DNA of 64,000 nt from positions 1 through 64,000 of the forward strand of contig NZ_CABUAN010000002.1 in assembly GCF_902489635.1 (NCBI RefSeq), written 5' to 3'. Shown one piece after another: positions 1 through 8,531 of the stretch. The DNA comes from an uncultured Porphyromonas sp. (GTDB taxonomy: Bacteria > Bacteroidota > Bacteroidia > Bacteroidales > Porphyromonadaceae). The first letter of the stretch is position 1. Every line of letters starts with the position of its first letter. The notes beneath the pieces were generated by a model. It worked only from the letters and a program-made list of their open reading frames with translations, had not been told where the DNA came from and searched no databases. Both the position numbers and the translations under genes were made by a program.

Positions 1-445
1 CCGAAGAATTTTTCCACCCCTCACTGGATAATCAGAGATCCCTACCAGGGGATTTCCGATTTCCTCCATAGGGAGGTCGACGAGCTCATTATAATATAAT
101 GTGTCCGCCCTGCTCTCTAATCTCTAACCTCTAATCTCTAATTACATATCTTTACGGGGAAAATTGTCCGATTCCCTCCTTTCTCGAATATCCACGTGGA
201 AAATCTCAAATCTCCACGTGGATATTTTTTATTTTCCACGTGGGCGTCAAACATTTCCTCCGAAGTTTCATTTGATTCCTCCGAGGAATTTTTTCTTTCC
301 TACGTGGGAAATAAAAATTCCCCACGTGGGAATTTCGAAATCTCCACGTGGAAATCACTTTTTCCCGACATAGCACCGTATCGATATGTAGCCGAATCTA
401 ATTTTTTGTAACGAGCCGGCGTTGAATTTCCTCAGCCAGGGTTGA
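1..445 (+). mobile_element. Rearranged copy of the 530-bp A-M-A element
   Basis: Fourth, damaged copy of the element seen intact at 15785-16304, 35953-36509 and 52472-53005. Only the right half of the left A module is present (about 72-111, ending in the inverted end gtccgccct). The palindrome block M with its CCACGTGG units follows (about 112-415). The right A module is cut to a short remnant near 430-445. Bases 1-70 hold another fragment of palindromic spacer sequence (ccgaagaattttt, ttccgatttcc). There is no protein gene here; the open frame over 196-411 starts at a GTG inside CCACGTGG and is not credible. Confidence 0.65.
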
Positions 446-475
446 CCAATCTATGACTATTTGAAAACTATTCGC

Positions 476-483
476 TACCTTTG
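476..483 (+). promoter_or_regulatory. Bacteroidetes -7 promoter element (TACCTTTG)
   Basis: TACCTTTG lies 30 bases before the start codon at 513 and just outside the repeat remnant, so it likely drives that gene. No clean -33 TTG at the usual 19-21 base spacing is seen. Confidence 0.6.
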
Positions 484-512
484 ACTCCACAAGCAAGTAT
501 AACCTATCAAAT

Positions 513-1136
513 ATGAGTACCCTTATGAACAACTTACTCAGAAAGGCCTTCGCGCTCTGCGCCCTCATCCTCGCTGCGGGATACTATCTCTCAGCACAAG
601 TAGTCGTCGTGCAGGGCGAGCCCGAGGCTCCACTGCCCTCAACGCTCAACGAAGTGCGCCTCAACCTCCTAGCACCCGTTGCCTTCAAGGCTGTGTCTCT
701 AGAGTACGAACGCTCCACGGCAAAAGTCAAAGACCTCGGCTTCGGAGCTACCATCAGCGCCAGCTTTGCCCATACTGGAGATTATGAAACCACGATCTTT
801 CCTACTTTTGGTGTGATGCCCTACGCACGCTGGTACTTCGGCGGCAAGAGGCTCGCTGCCACAAGACTTAACTCAGGCTTCTTTATCGAGGCAAATACAG
901 CGATCAACTACCATCGGTATACTCGAAACAACTACCAAGATTACAGCAATGGGCAGATGACCGAGACAAAGCAAGGTGTCTCTTGGGGCATCGGCCTCGG
1001 CGGTGGCTGGAAGCTAGTCTCTCGCAGCAACTGGAGTGGCGAGATCAGTCTGCGTGCTGGCCGCAACCTCGTGAAAGGCGATGGAGCTGACGACATGTAC
1101 GTCTACCCCGCTATCTCCGTGGGCTACCGCTTCTAA
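513..1136 (+). CDS. Small outer-membrane beta-barrel-like protein
   Basis: A 207-residue protein of unknown function. The N-terminus (about residues 8-29, ending LSAQ) reads as a signal peptide, so it is exported. The mature part alternates polar and aromatic residues and ends in YPAISVGYRF, a C-terminal aromatic typical of outer-membrane beta-barrels. This fits the general class of small porin-like or OmpW/DUF3575-like proteins, but no family can be named with certainty. The ATG at 513 is chosen because a TACCTTTG promoter sits 30 bases upstream and the signal peptide begins there. It is a single-gene unit closed by a strong terminator at 1158-1197. Confidence 0.6.
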   Translation: MSTLMNNLLRKAFALCALILAAGYYLSAQVVVVQGEPEAPLPSTLNEVRLNLLAPVAFKAVSLEYERSTAKVKDLGFGATISASFAHTGDYETTIFPTFGVMPYARWYFGGKRLAATRLNSGFFIEANTAINYHRYTRNNYQDYSNGQMTETKQGVSWGIGLGGGWKLVSRSNWSGEISLRAGRNLVKGDGADDMYVYPAISVGYRF

Positions 1137-1157
1137 TCATCCACGCACAAACTTTTT

Positions 1158-1197
1158 AGAGAGGGCATCTGGAAAAAGATGTCCTCTCTCCTTTTTT
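1158..1197 (+). terminator. Intrinsic terminator after 513-1136
   Basis: Stem agagaggncatct / agatgtcctctct with a short A-rich loop, followed by CCTTTTTTC. It lies 22 bases after the stop codon at 1136. Confidence 0.8.
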
Positions 1198-1253
1198 CTA
1201 CGGCTATCATATTCCGAAGCTTCACACCCTCTGCTCCATTTGCAAAAAGTGAG

Positions 1254-1261
1254 TATCTTTG
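1254..1261 (+). promoter_or_regulatory. -7 promoter element (TATCTTTG) for the M16 peptidase
   Basis: TATCTTTG matches TAnnTTTG and lies 162 bases before the ATG at 1423, implying a long 5' leader (about 1268-1422). No riboswitch was recognised in that leader. Confidence 0.5.
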
Positions 1262-1422
1262 CATCTGGGTGTGTGGGCTAGGTCTAAATAAAGATCTCCT
1301 GCAACATATACGAGGCAGCCTCGTCTACTTATTAGTAAGGGCGTGCGTGTGCCTTTGGTATTACACCTATGCTCTTTGAATAGACAACTAGAAATACATC
1401 AATAACTTTTAGACAACTAGAT

Positions 1423-4260
1423 ATGAATCTAAAGCGAATGCTGTCTATGACTGTGGTCCTCCTGACCCTGCTGCTACCTCGTGTAGCCTTTGCTCAGGAT
1501 ATGAGTCAACCACTGCCCATAGACCCACAAGTCCGTACGGGCAAGCTCGACAACGGACTGACTTACTTCATCCGTCACAACGAGCAGCCGAAGAATCGTG
1601 CTGAGTTTTACATCGCACAGCGCGTCGGCTCTATCCTCGAGGAGGAGAACCAGCGCGGTCTAGCTCACTTCCTAGAGCACATGTGCTTCAACGGAACAAA
1701 GAATTTCCCTGACAAGACACTCATCAGCTACCTCGAGTCAAATGGTATGCGTTTCGGCTACAACCTCAACGCCTATACCGGTATCGATGAGACAGTCTAC
1801 ACCCTTATGGAGGCTCCCACAGAGCGTCAGGGCTTCATCGACAGCTGCCTACTCATCCTACACGACTGGAGTGGCTTCGTCACACTAGCCGACGAGGAGA
1901 TAGACAAGGAGCGTGGCGTCATCACCGAGGAGTGGCGCTCGCGTGACAATGCACAGATGCGTATGCTCAATACGGCACTCCCCAAGATCTACCCCAACAA
2001 CCGCTATGGTGTACGCATGCCTATCGGTCTGATGAGCGTAGTCAACGGCTTTAAGTACAACGAGCTACGCGACTACTACCACAAGTGGTATCGTCCCGAC
2101 CTACAGGCTATCATCGTAGTAGGTGATGTCGACGTAGACTATGTGGAGAAGAAGATCAAGGAGATGTTTGCCGACATCCCTGCACCAGTCAATGCTGCAG
2201 AGCGTGTCTACTTCCCCGTAGAGGACAATGACGAGCCTCTCGTAGCTATCGAAAAGGACAAGGAGGCTACCAGCACTGGGATTATGGTTATGTTCAAGAC
2301 AGACGCTATGCCTGTCGAGATGACCCGCACCATCGCTGGTGTCATGAAGACCTACCTATATGGCATCACAAACCGAATCCTCGATGAGCGATTTACAGAT
2401 CTCATGCACAAGCCTAACCCCGCTTTCATCAGTGTGAGTGGTTATCTGAGCAACTACTTCCTCGCTCAGACCAAAGATGCGCTTTCATTTAACGCTTCGG
2501 TACGTGAGGGCGAGCTAGACATTGCCCTCAAGGCGCTTACGGCTGAGATAGAGCGCATACGCCAGTACGGCTTTACGCAGGGTGAGTATGAGCGTGCTCG
2601 CACGGATCTACTCAAGGGCTATGAGAATAGCTACAACGAGCGTGAGACTCGCAAGAATAGCTCTTACGCTAACGAGTACAAGGACTACTTCACCACGGGT
2701 GGATACATCCCAGGCATCGAGATGGAGAAGGCTATGATGGAGCAGGTTGCTGCAAACATACCCCTAGAGGTAGTCAACCAGATGGTACAGTCTATCATCG
2801 GTGACAAGAACATGGTACTGATGCTCACGGCTCCCGACAAGGAGGGTCTCACACTACCCACCGAGGCTGAGCTGGTCGCTAAGGTCAACGAGTACCGCAA
2901 GCTCCCCGTAGAGCCTATCAAGGACGCTGTCTCTGATATGAAGCTGATGGAGAAGGCTCCCAAAGCTGGCAAGGTCACCAAGCGTGAGGACAACCTGCAG
3001 TTTGGTACGACTCGCCTCACCCTGAGCAATGGTATGGTAGTCTATCTCAAGACGACCGACTACAAGAAGAATCAGCTCTCACTCACAGCTGTCGCTCCTG
3101 GTGGTACAAACGCTTATCTCAAGAACGCTAAGGATCTACCCAACATCAAGAACCTCAGTAGCGTCGTTGCACTAGGCGGTGTAGGCAAGTTTGACAATCC
3201 TACCCTCTCTAAGGCACTCACAGGTCGCAGCGTCTCAGCTTCTGGCTCTATGGGTGGTACACGCACCTACTTTAGCGGTTCGTCTACGCTTGAGGATATG
3301 GAGACCTTCTTCCAGCTCCTCTACCTCCGCATGACGCAGCCTAGACAGGATGCTGACGCTTTTGCCAACTGGCGCACCAATACGATCGAGCAGATTAAGA
3401 ATATGGAGTCTAATCCTATGGTTTCATTCCAGGACTCGCTCATCTATGCGCTATACAATAACAACCCTCAGATGAGGCGCGCTACTATTGCTGACATACA
3501 GGCAGTCAACTACGATCGTGTGATGCAGATCTGGAAGGAGCGCATCGCTGACCTCGGTGACTTACAGCTATACTTCATCGGTAATGTAACTCCCGAGCAG
3601 CTGATCCCCTTCCTAGAGAAGTATGTAGCCTCTGTACCTACTAAGGGTCGTAAGCACGACATGTGCAAGGAGCTCGTACCAGCAGTACGTCAATCATCTA
3701 TACACATCGACTTCAAGAAGGAGCTCGCTACTCCTATGGCCATGGTTCTAGCAGTTTACACTGGCAAGCTACCCTACACGCTCCACAACGAGCTAGCTAT
3801 GGAGGTACTCGGAGCTGTCATGGATCAGGTATACACAGCAACCATCCGTGAGGACGAAGGTGGCACATACGGTGTCAGCTCGGACGGATCTATCAACGAC
3901 AATCCTGAGGGTGAGACGACCTTCCAGATCTTCTACCAGACAGACCCTGAGAAGGTAGACAAGCTCAACAAGATCCTCTATGCAGAACTCGACAAGGTGG
4001 CTAAGAATGGTCCCGAGAAGGAGATGTTTGACAAGACTATCCTCAACATGAAGAAGGACTATGCTGAGAATCTCAAGCAAAACGGCTACTGGCTCAGCCA
4101 TATGATTGACTTCTTCTTCGATGGTCGTGACTTCCAGACTGACTACGAGAAGACGCTCAACGGCATCACGCCTGCAGACGTACAGAAGATCGCTCAGGAT
4201 CTCCTCAAGCAAGACAATCACATCGAGGTGATCATACGTCACGCTGAGGGCGCTAAGTAA
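1423..4260 (+). CDS. M16 family zinc metallopeptidase (pitrilysin-like)
   Basis: A 945-residue exported peptidase. The signal peptide is residues 1-25 (ending VAFAQ). The inverted zinc motif HxxEH is seen as HFLEH at residues 82-86, and Glu163 in DKERGVITEEW is a plausible third ligand about 77 residues on, as in pitrilysin. The length fits a protein with two M16 half-barrels; the second half (from about residue 530, LTLSNGMVVYLKTTDYKKNQLSL) resembles the first strand of the fold but lacks the metal motif, as is normal. It probably degrades peptides in the periplasm or at the surface, important in asaccharolytic bacteria. It is transcribed alone. The substrate is unknown. Confidence 0.9.
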   Translation: MNLKRMLSMTVVLLTLLLPRVAFAQDMSQPLPIDPQVRTGKLDNGLTYFIRHNEQPKNRAEFYIAQRVGSILEEENQRGLAHFLEHMCFNGTKNFPDKTLISYLESNGMRFGYNLNAYTGIDETVYTLMEAPTERQGFIDSCLLILHDWSGFVTLADEEIDKERGVITEEWRSRDNAQMRMLNTALPKIYPNNRYGVRMPIGLMSVVNGFKYNELRDYYHKWYRPDLQAIIVVGDVDVDYVEKKIKEMFADIPAPVNAAERVYFPVEDNDEPLVAIEKDKEATSTGIMVMFKTDAMPVEMTRTIAGVMKTYLYGITNRILDERFTDLMHKPNPAFISVSGYLSNYFLAQTKDALSFNASVREGELDIALKALTAEIERIRQYGFTQGEYERARTDLLKGYENSYNERETRKNSSYANEYKDYFTTGGYIPGIEMEKAMMEQVAANIPLEVVNQMVQSIIGDKNMVLMLTAPDKEGLTLPTEAELVAKVNEYRKLPVEPIKDAVSDMKLMEKAPKAGKVTKREDNLQFGTTRLTLSNGMVVYLKTTDYKKNQLSLTAVAPGGTNAYLKNAKDLPNIKNLSSVVALGGVGKFDNPTLSKALTGRSVSASGSMGGTRTYFSGSSTLEDMETFFQLLYLRMTQPRQDADAFANWRTNTIEQIKNMESNPMVSFQDSLIYALYNNNPQMRRATIADIQAVNYDRVMQIWKERIADLGDLQLYFIGNVTPEQLIPFLEKYVASVPTKGRKHDMCKELVPAVRQSSIHIDFKKELATPMAMVLAVYTGKLPYTLHNELAMEVLGAVMDQVYTATIREDEGGTYGVSSDGSINDNPEGETTFQIFYQTDPEKVDKLNKILYAELDKVAKNGPEKEMFDKTILNMKKDYAENLKQNGYWLSHMIDFFFDGRDFQTDYEKTLNGITPADVQKIAQDLLKQDNHIEVIIRHAEGAK

Positions 4261-4334
4261 ATAACCCTAGCAGCTATACGGAGACCTATCGCACGTGCGA
4301 CACGGCTCTGTAAGTAGCTAGCATACTAACTACG

Positions 4335-4382
4335 AGAGCGAGTAACTCTAGAGATTTAACCCTCTGAGTTGCTCGCTCTCAC
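4335..4382 (+). terminator. Hairpin downstream of the M16 peptidase gene
   Basis: Long inverted repeat gagagcgagtaactc ... gagttgctcgctctc about 75 bases after the stop at 4260. It has no long T-run, so termination is inferred from the stem alone. Confidence 0.55.
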
Positions 4383-4447
4383 TATGCTTGGCAAGCTCTA
4401 GATAGACCGATATGACAAAATTGTTTCGTCTCGATTACGATAGAGTG

Positions 4448-4478
4448 TTGCATATATGAAGAATAAATCTTACCTTTG
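4448..4478 (+). promoter_or_regulatory. Full promoter of a small RNA (TTG-N20-TACCTTTG)
   Basis: TTG at 4448-4450, exactly 20 bases, then TACCTTTG at 4471-4478. This is the consensus Bacteroidetes housekeeping promoter. Confidence 0.75.
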
Positions 4479-4483
4479 CATCG

Positions 4484-4549
4484 TGTTTTTCATGGTGTTA
4501 GATTTTAAGGTTAATGAGAAGGGGCTGTCGTACTGACAGCCCCTTTTTT
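4484..4549 (+). ncRNA. Putative small RNA (about 65 nt)
   Basis: Between a consensus promoter (4448-4478) and a strong terminator (GGGGCTGTC, 5-base loop, GACAGCCCC, then TTTTTT at 4521-4549) there are only about 65 bases and no reading frame. The body contains the phrase TTTTTCATGGTGTTAG followed by ATTTTAAGG, which I recall seeing near other Bacteroidales small transcripts, though I cannot verify this. It ends about 120 bases before the next gene, which has its own promoter, so a free small RNA is more likely than an attenuated leader. Confidence 0.6.
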
Positions 4550-4638
4550 ATGGTCACTGGCTTCATAGATTCTAGTCCTTCTTGCGAAGAGTGTACTGGC
4601 TGTACGCATGATGTCGTGGCAGTCTCATTTTTTTGTAC

Positions 4639-4646
4639 TACATTTG
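4639..4646 (+). promoter_or_regulatory. -7 promoter element (TACATTTG) of the lipoprotein/rSAM operon
   Basis: TACATTTG matches TAnnTTTG and lies 25 bases before the ATG at 4671. It is the likely start of the operon 4671-8519 or beyond. Confidence 0.5.
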
Positions 4647-4670
4647 CTGTAGTATCAAAGTGACCACACT

Positions 4671-5129
4671 ATGAAAAGAGTTTATCTATCCGTACGCTCG
4701 CTCCTCTCGGCAGGAGCCTCACTCCTACTGGGCTGGCTGGGATTCGCTAGTTGCACAGAGTCCCTAGGAGGCGGAATGGCTGAGTACGGCACGCCTACAG
4801 TTGACTATGAGTTTAAGGTGCGTGTGACAGACCAAGACGCCAAGCCGGTCGAGGGTCTTCAGGTAGACCTACCTATGAGCCGTGGGGATGAAAAGGAGCT
4901 CACCGATGCACAGGGCAACGCGGAGCTAGATGGTAGCTACACGGGCTTCCGCAGGGATCACCAAGTAGTCCTAGAGGTGAAGGACATCGATGGCGAGAAG
5001 AATGGCGTCGTCACAGACAAGCAGGTCACCGTAGAGGTCAAGGAGAGCGACTTCGTCAGCAAAGGCTCTAAAAGGTGGAACAATGGTAAGGTCAAGAAGG
5101 AGATAGAGATCCAAGTGGAGCGCAAGTAG
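4671..5129 (+). CDS. Lipoprotein of the rSAM/lipoprotein system
   Basis: A 152-residue lipoprotein: a hydrophobic leader ending in the lipobox GFASC, Cys28 expected to be lipidated. Right after the signal comes the motif EYGTPT (about residues 38-43), then a carboxypeptidase-regulatory-like or Ig-like beta domain (DAKPVEGLQVDL, GNAELDGSY). This matches the family I know as 'putative lipoprotein, rSAM/lipoprotein system' (TIGR04134), which is encoded beside a partner radical SAM enzyme (TIGR04133), here at 5447. The YGxP motif is the likely signature linking the lipoprotein to the enzyme; whether it is the modified site is inference. A second, shorter lipoprotein with the same motif follows. 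Confidence 0.8.
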   Translation: MKRVYLSVRSLLSAGASLLLGWLGFASCTESLGGGMAEYGTPTVDYEFKVRVTDQDAKPVEGLQVDLPMSRGDEKELTDAQGNAELDGSYTGFRRDHQVVLEVKDIDGEKNGVVTDKQVTVEVKESDFVSKGSKRWNNGKVKKEIEIQVERK

Positions 5130-5166
5130 TCGGGACAGACCTCTGACCTGTCACACCTATTATATT

Positions 5167-5424
5167 ATGAAGCGAACTCTCTCAAATATCTTCTCCAACC
5201 TAATCGTCGGTACGCTACTCGCACTGATTGGCTGCTTAGGCTTCTCCAGCTGTAAGACGCGGACGACGCATAGGACGAGCGAAGGCGACAAGACAGAGCA
5301 GCCTGATACGACTACGCTCGTCAAGCCTAGACCTAGACCAGACGGCATGGGCATGGTGATGTATGGCACGCCTACGACAACTTTCGAACCCAAGCAGATA
5401 GTGATCCCTGAGGAGCAGGAGTAA
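5167..5424 (+). CDS. Second, miniature lipoprotein of the rSAM/lipoprotein system
   Basis: An 85-residue lipoprotein with the lipobox GFSSC. After a short charged, Pro-rich linker (KPRPRPDG) comes MYGTPTTTFEPK, which repeats the YGTPT motif and following aromatic/lysine pattern of the neighbour at 4671 (EYGTPTVDYEFK), and the protein then stops. It therefore keeps the signal peptide and the motif but lacks the beta domain. It lies between the first lipoprotein (37 bases upstream) and the radical SAM gene (22 bases downstream), so it is surely part of the same operon. It may be a reduced substrate for the enzyme; no biochemical role is established. Confidence 0.7.
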   Translation: MKRTLSNIFSNLIVGTLLALIGCLGFSSCKTRTTHRTSEGDKTEQPDTTTLVKPRPRPDGMGMVMYGTPTTTFEPKQIVIPEEQE

Positions 5425-5446
5425 GTCAGACCTTGTGATCCCATCA

Positions 5447-6586
5447 ATGAAACTGAGCAAGCATAAGTCCATCGGGCAGACGCTCCTACGTCCTGCCTTC
5501 AAGCAACGCATCGCACTCGATCTGCATCGTATCTTGCAGGCGGAGAATGTGCGTCGACACCCGATGACGACACTCTTCTGGGAGTGTACGCTACGCTGCA
5601 ATCTGCACTGCGGGCACTGCGGTAGCGACTGTCGCGTGGAGAGTGGTGTCGACGAACTGTCGGTCGCTGACTTCATACAGATCATTGACGGGCTGACACC
5701 TCACGTCGATCCCAACAAGCTACTGGTCATCTTCACGGGTGGCGAGGCGCTCGTGCGGAAGGACATCGAGGAGGCGGGGCTTGCCCTCTACCGTCGTGGC
5801 TATCCGTGGGGCATCGTGACCAATGGGATGCTACTCGACGCACAGCGCTTGGAGAGCTTGCGCCGTGCCGGACTACACACAGCGACGGTGAGCCTCGATG
5901 GCTTTGCCGAGGCACACAACGCTCTGCGTGGACATCCGCTCAGCTACGAGCGAGCTTGGCGGGCGATACAACTACTCACACAGGCCGAAGACTTGGTCTG
6001 GGACGTGGTGACCTGTGTCAATCCGATGAACTTTGATACACTTCCCGCCTTTCGTCAGCAACTGATCGATGCGGGTGTGAAGCGGTGGCGACTCTTCTCG
6101 ATCTTCCCCGTGGGGCGTGCTGCGGAGAATAAGCAGCTCCAGCTCTCCGACAGTCAGTACTACCAGATGATGCAGTTTATCATCGAGACGAACGAGGCGG
6201 GAGAGATCGAGGCGCAGTATGGTTGCGAGGGCTATTTAGGCGCCTTCGAGGGGCGTACGCGCCAGCAGTTTTACCAATGTCGTGCAGGCGTAAACATAGC
6301 CTCTATCCTATGCGACGGCTCTATCAGCGCCTGCCCGAGTATTCGCTTCGACCACAAGCAGGGCAACGTGCATCACGACGACCTGTGGCAGGTGTGGGAG
6401 GAGCGCTTCGAGAGTTATCGTGATCGCTCGTGGGCTAAGACAGGGCCCTGTGCCGACTGCAAGAGCTGGAAGTACTGTCTGGGCAATGGTATGCACCTAC
6501 GAGACGATGAGGGCAAGCTCCTGGTCTGCCACCTCAAACGTCTTGAAGCGGGTGCCGAGGCACTACATGCCTCTGGAGCAAGATGA
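5447..6586 (+). CDS. Radical SAM/SPASM enzyme of the rSAM/lipoprotein system
   Basis: A 379-residue cytosolic radical SAM protein. The SAM [4Fe-4S] motif CxxxCxxC is Cys51, Cys55 and Cys58 (CNLHCGHC), followed by the glycine-rich strand VIFTGGEAL. The C-terminal third carries a SPASM-type auxiliary-cluster cysteine set (CRAGVN, LCDGSISACPSIRF, GPCADCKSWKYC, LVCHLK). This matches the family paired with small lipoproteins (TIGR04133); the reaction is unknown, but SPASM enzymes usually modify peptides. I start at the ATG at 5447; an in-frame GTG at 5435 is less likely. The stop overlaps the start of queG (ATGA), so translation is coupled. Confidence 0.85.
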   Translation: MKLSKHKSIGQTLLRPAFKQRIALDLHRILQAENVRRHPMTTLFWECTLRCNLHCGHCGSDCRVESGVDELSVADFIQIIDGLTPHVDPNKLLVIFTGGEALVRKDIEEAGLALYRRGYPWGIVTNGMLLDAQRLESLRRAGLHTATVSLDGFAEAHNALRGHPLSYERAWRAIQLLTQAEDLVWDVVTCVNPMNFDTLPAFRQQLIDAGVKRWRLFSIFPVGRAAENKQLQLSDSQYYQMMQFIIETNEAGEIEAQYGCEGYLGAFEGRTRQQFYQCRAGVNIASILCDGSISACPSIRFDHKQGNVHHDDLWQVWEERFESYRDRSWAKTGPCADCKSWKYCLGNGMHLRDDEGKLLVCHLKRLEAGAEALHASGAR

Positions 6587-7539
6587 CCCATCAGTCGCTG
6601 TCGCCTACGGAGCTGATCGTGCGCTATGCACACGATGAGCTACGCTTGAGTGCCGTAGGCTTAGCCCCGGCCGAAGCGGTTCCACAAGAGGTGTGGCAGG
6701 CTTACCAGCAGACCATCACGGGAGAAGCTTACGCCGGCCTAGACTACCTACAGCGTTACGATGATGTGCGGTCGGATCCACGCAAATTACTCCCCGAAGC
6801 TAAGTCGATCATTGTCGTGGCTCAGAGCTATTACCCGCCTGTCAAGCAACCACTAGAAGCACCCCAAGTAGCTTACTACGCATACGGACGCGACTACCAC
6901 AAGGTGGTGCGCAAAAAGCTCGAGCGTCTCCTCGCATTCATCCAGTCTGACATCGACCAAAGTGCCACGGGCCGTGTCTGCTGCGATACGGCTCCGCTAC
7001 TGGAGCGTTACTGGATCCTGCAGAGCGGACTAGCCTACCAGGGACGCTCGAAGATGATGATCATACCTCGTCTAGGCACATTCTTTATCTATGGCTTCCT
7101 CGTCGTATCCCTACCGCTAGAGTACGGTGCAGCGATAGATCGTAGCTACTGTGGTCGCTGTCGGAGATGTATCGACAGTTGCCCTGGAGGAGCCTTGCAG
7201 GCAGACGGCTCTTTCCTCGCCGATCGCTGTCTGAGCTACTTGACGATCGAGCATCGGGGTGCGTGGCCCGAGGGCGTCGCTGAGCGTCTAGGCAATCGAC
7301 TCTTCGGTTGTGACGTCTGCCAAACGGTCTGTCCGCACAATGCGCACTGCACACCACACGACGAACCAGACTTTATGATCCGCCCCGCCATTGCTCAGCT
7401 AACTTATGAGCAGCTGGCAAGCTTTACCCCCGAACTCTACGAAACCTTAACGATAGGCTCCTCGATGCGACGATGCGCCTACGAAGACCTTCTCCGCAAT
7501 GCCCAGGCGGTCTTAGCCAACCATACCACTTCCCTATGA
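6583..7539 (+). CDS. queG: Epoxyqueuosine reductase QueG
   Basis: Cobalamin-dependent iron-sulfur enzyme that reduces epoxyqueuosine to queuosine in tRNA. Its 318 residues match the core family without a long HEAT tail. The ferredoxin-like cluster motifs are seen as CGRCRRCIDSCP (about residues 190-201) followed by CDVCQTVCPHN (about 245-255), the arrangement of two [4Fe-4S] clusters typical of QueG. The N-terminal half has the expected PEAKSIIVVAQSYYPP strand and YGRDYHKVVRKKL. The gene overlaps the radical SAM gene by four bases and the transporter gene by four, so it sits in a coupled operon whose other members have no obvious tRNA role. Confidence 0.92.
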   Translation: MTHQSLSPTELIVRYAHDELRLSAVGLAPAEAVPQEVWQAYQQTITGEAYAGLDYLQRYDDVRSDPRKLLPEAKSIIVVAQSYYPPVKQPLEAPQVAYYAYGRDYHKVVRKKLERLLAFIQSDIDQSATGRVCCDTAPLLERYWILQSGLAYQGRSKMMIIPRLGTFFIYGFLVVSLPLEYGAAIDRSYCGRCRRCIDSCPGGALQADGSFLADRCLSYLTIEHRGAWPEGVAERLGNRLFGCDVCQTVCPHNAHCTPHDEPDFMIRPAIAQLTYEQLASFTPELYETLTIGSSMRRCAYEDLLRNAQAVLANHTTSL

Positions 7540-8519
7540 CAAGACACTACAATATAGCAGACCTACGAGGACGCTTCATGCGCCGACTGAAAGACTACGG
7601 TCTCCCCCTCTCCATACTCATCGGCATCGTGGGCTATCGCCCGCTCTCCACGTTGAGTCCTGCCATCCCCTATATGCTGATGCTGATGCTCTTCTTTAGC
7701 TTTCTCAAGCTTACCCCGAGAGACCTGCGCATACGACCCGTCCACTTCCTCCTACAGCTCATACAGATCGTGCTAGCTGTGGGTGGCTACCTATTGGTGC
7801 GCTACTCGGGCATCTCCGAGAGCACACTTCTCGCCGAGGGACTCATGATCTGCTTCTTCTGCCCCGCAGCCTCCGCATCTCCCGTGGTCATCGGCTTCCT
7901 CGGGGGCAATGTAGCCCTAGGCACCACCTACGTCCTGCTCACCAGCGTGGGGGTCATCGCCTTAGCGCCACTCCTGCTAGGCTTCTTCGGCAGTAGTGCG
8001 ATGGACTACGGAGCCACCTTTGTGCAGATCTTCTACCGCGTGCTACCAGTCATCACGCTACCCCTACTCGTCGCTTGGGCCGTCCGCTACGGCGTCAAGC
8101 CCGTCTATCGGGTACTCACAAAGATCCCCTCAGCCAGCTTTTGGGTCTGGCTCCTCTGCCTCTCACTCATTATGGCCAATACGGTGCACTTCATTGCTGA
8201 GGAGCCACGGGAGATGATCCCGACGATGATCCTGCTAGGCGTCATGGGGCTGATCGCCTGCATCGTTCAGTTTGCCCTCGGCAAGTGGCTCAGCAAGCGA
8301 GTTCTCGGCGAGAGCATCACCCTCGGGCAGAGCTTAGGACAGAAAAACTCAACCATCGCCATCTGGCTAGCGCAGAGCTACCTCAACCCGCTCTCCTCCG
8401 TCGCTATGGCCGCCTACTCCATCTGGCAAAACCTCCTCAACGCCTACCAGATACACCGCGCCACGCAACGCTCCAACCAAAAACCCTCCCATAAGCGAAA
8501 GTCTAAACAAAACGATTAG
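7536..8519 (+). CDS. Bile acid:sodium symporter (BASS) family transporter
   Basis: A 327-residue inner-membrane protein with eight to ten hydrophobic segments. The segments GLMICFFCPAASASPVVIGFLGGNVA and GQSLGQKNSTIAIWLA (split here only to name them) have the paired helix-breaking pattern of the BASS/SBF fold. The substrate is unknown; Bacteroidetes members may carry organic anions. Start at the ATG at 7536, which overlaps the queG stop as ATGA; the longer frame from 7473 would run 67 bases into queG and lacks a hydrophobic leader. The C-terminus is basic (SHKRKSKQND), consistent with a cytosolic tail. Confidence 0.8.
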   Translation: MTRHYNIADLRGRFMRRLKDYGLPLSILIGIVGYRPLSTLSPAIPYMLMLMLFFSFLKLTPRDLRIRPVHFLLQLIQIVLAVGGYLLVRYSGISESTLLAEGLMICFFCPAASASPVVIGFLGGNVALGTTYVLLTSVGVIALAPLLLGFFGSSAMDYGATFVQIFYRVLPVITLPLLVAWAVRYGVKPVYRVLTKIPSASFWVWLLCLSLIMANTVHFIAEEPREMIPTMILLGVMGLIACIVQFALGKWLSKRVLGESITLGQSLGQKNSTIAIWLAQSYLNPLSSVAMAAYSIWQNLLNAYQIHRATQRSNQKPSHKRKSKQND

Positions 8520-8531
8520 AAGCCCCTCCTT

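Noticed and set aside
196..411. A conserved 71-residue reading frame (with copies at 15962-16177, 36079-36294 reversed and 52669-52884)
   Set aside because: In the copies checked the start is a GTG inside CCACGTGG (ATG only by chance in others), the DNA is a repeat with palindromes, no promoter or signal is present, and changes are not biased to third positions. It is read as part of block M.
3793..4242. Minus-strand frames inside the M16 gene (also 2685-3029)
   Set aside because: Shadows of the real gene: no promoter, no conserved motif, low-complexity hydrophobic composition.
5435..5446. GTG start for the radical SAM gene
   Set aside because: The ATG at 5447 is preferred; the extra four residues are not expected in the family.
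7473..7535. Longer N-terminus for the BASS transporter
   Set aside because: It lies within queG; ATGA overlap at 7536 is a typical coupled start.
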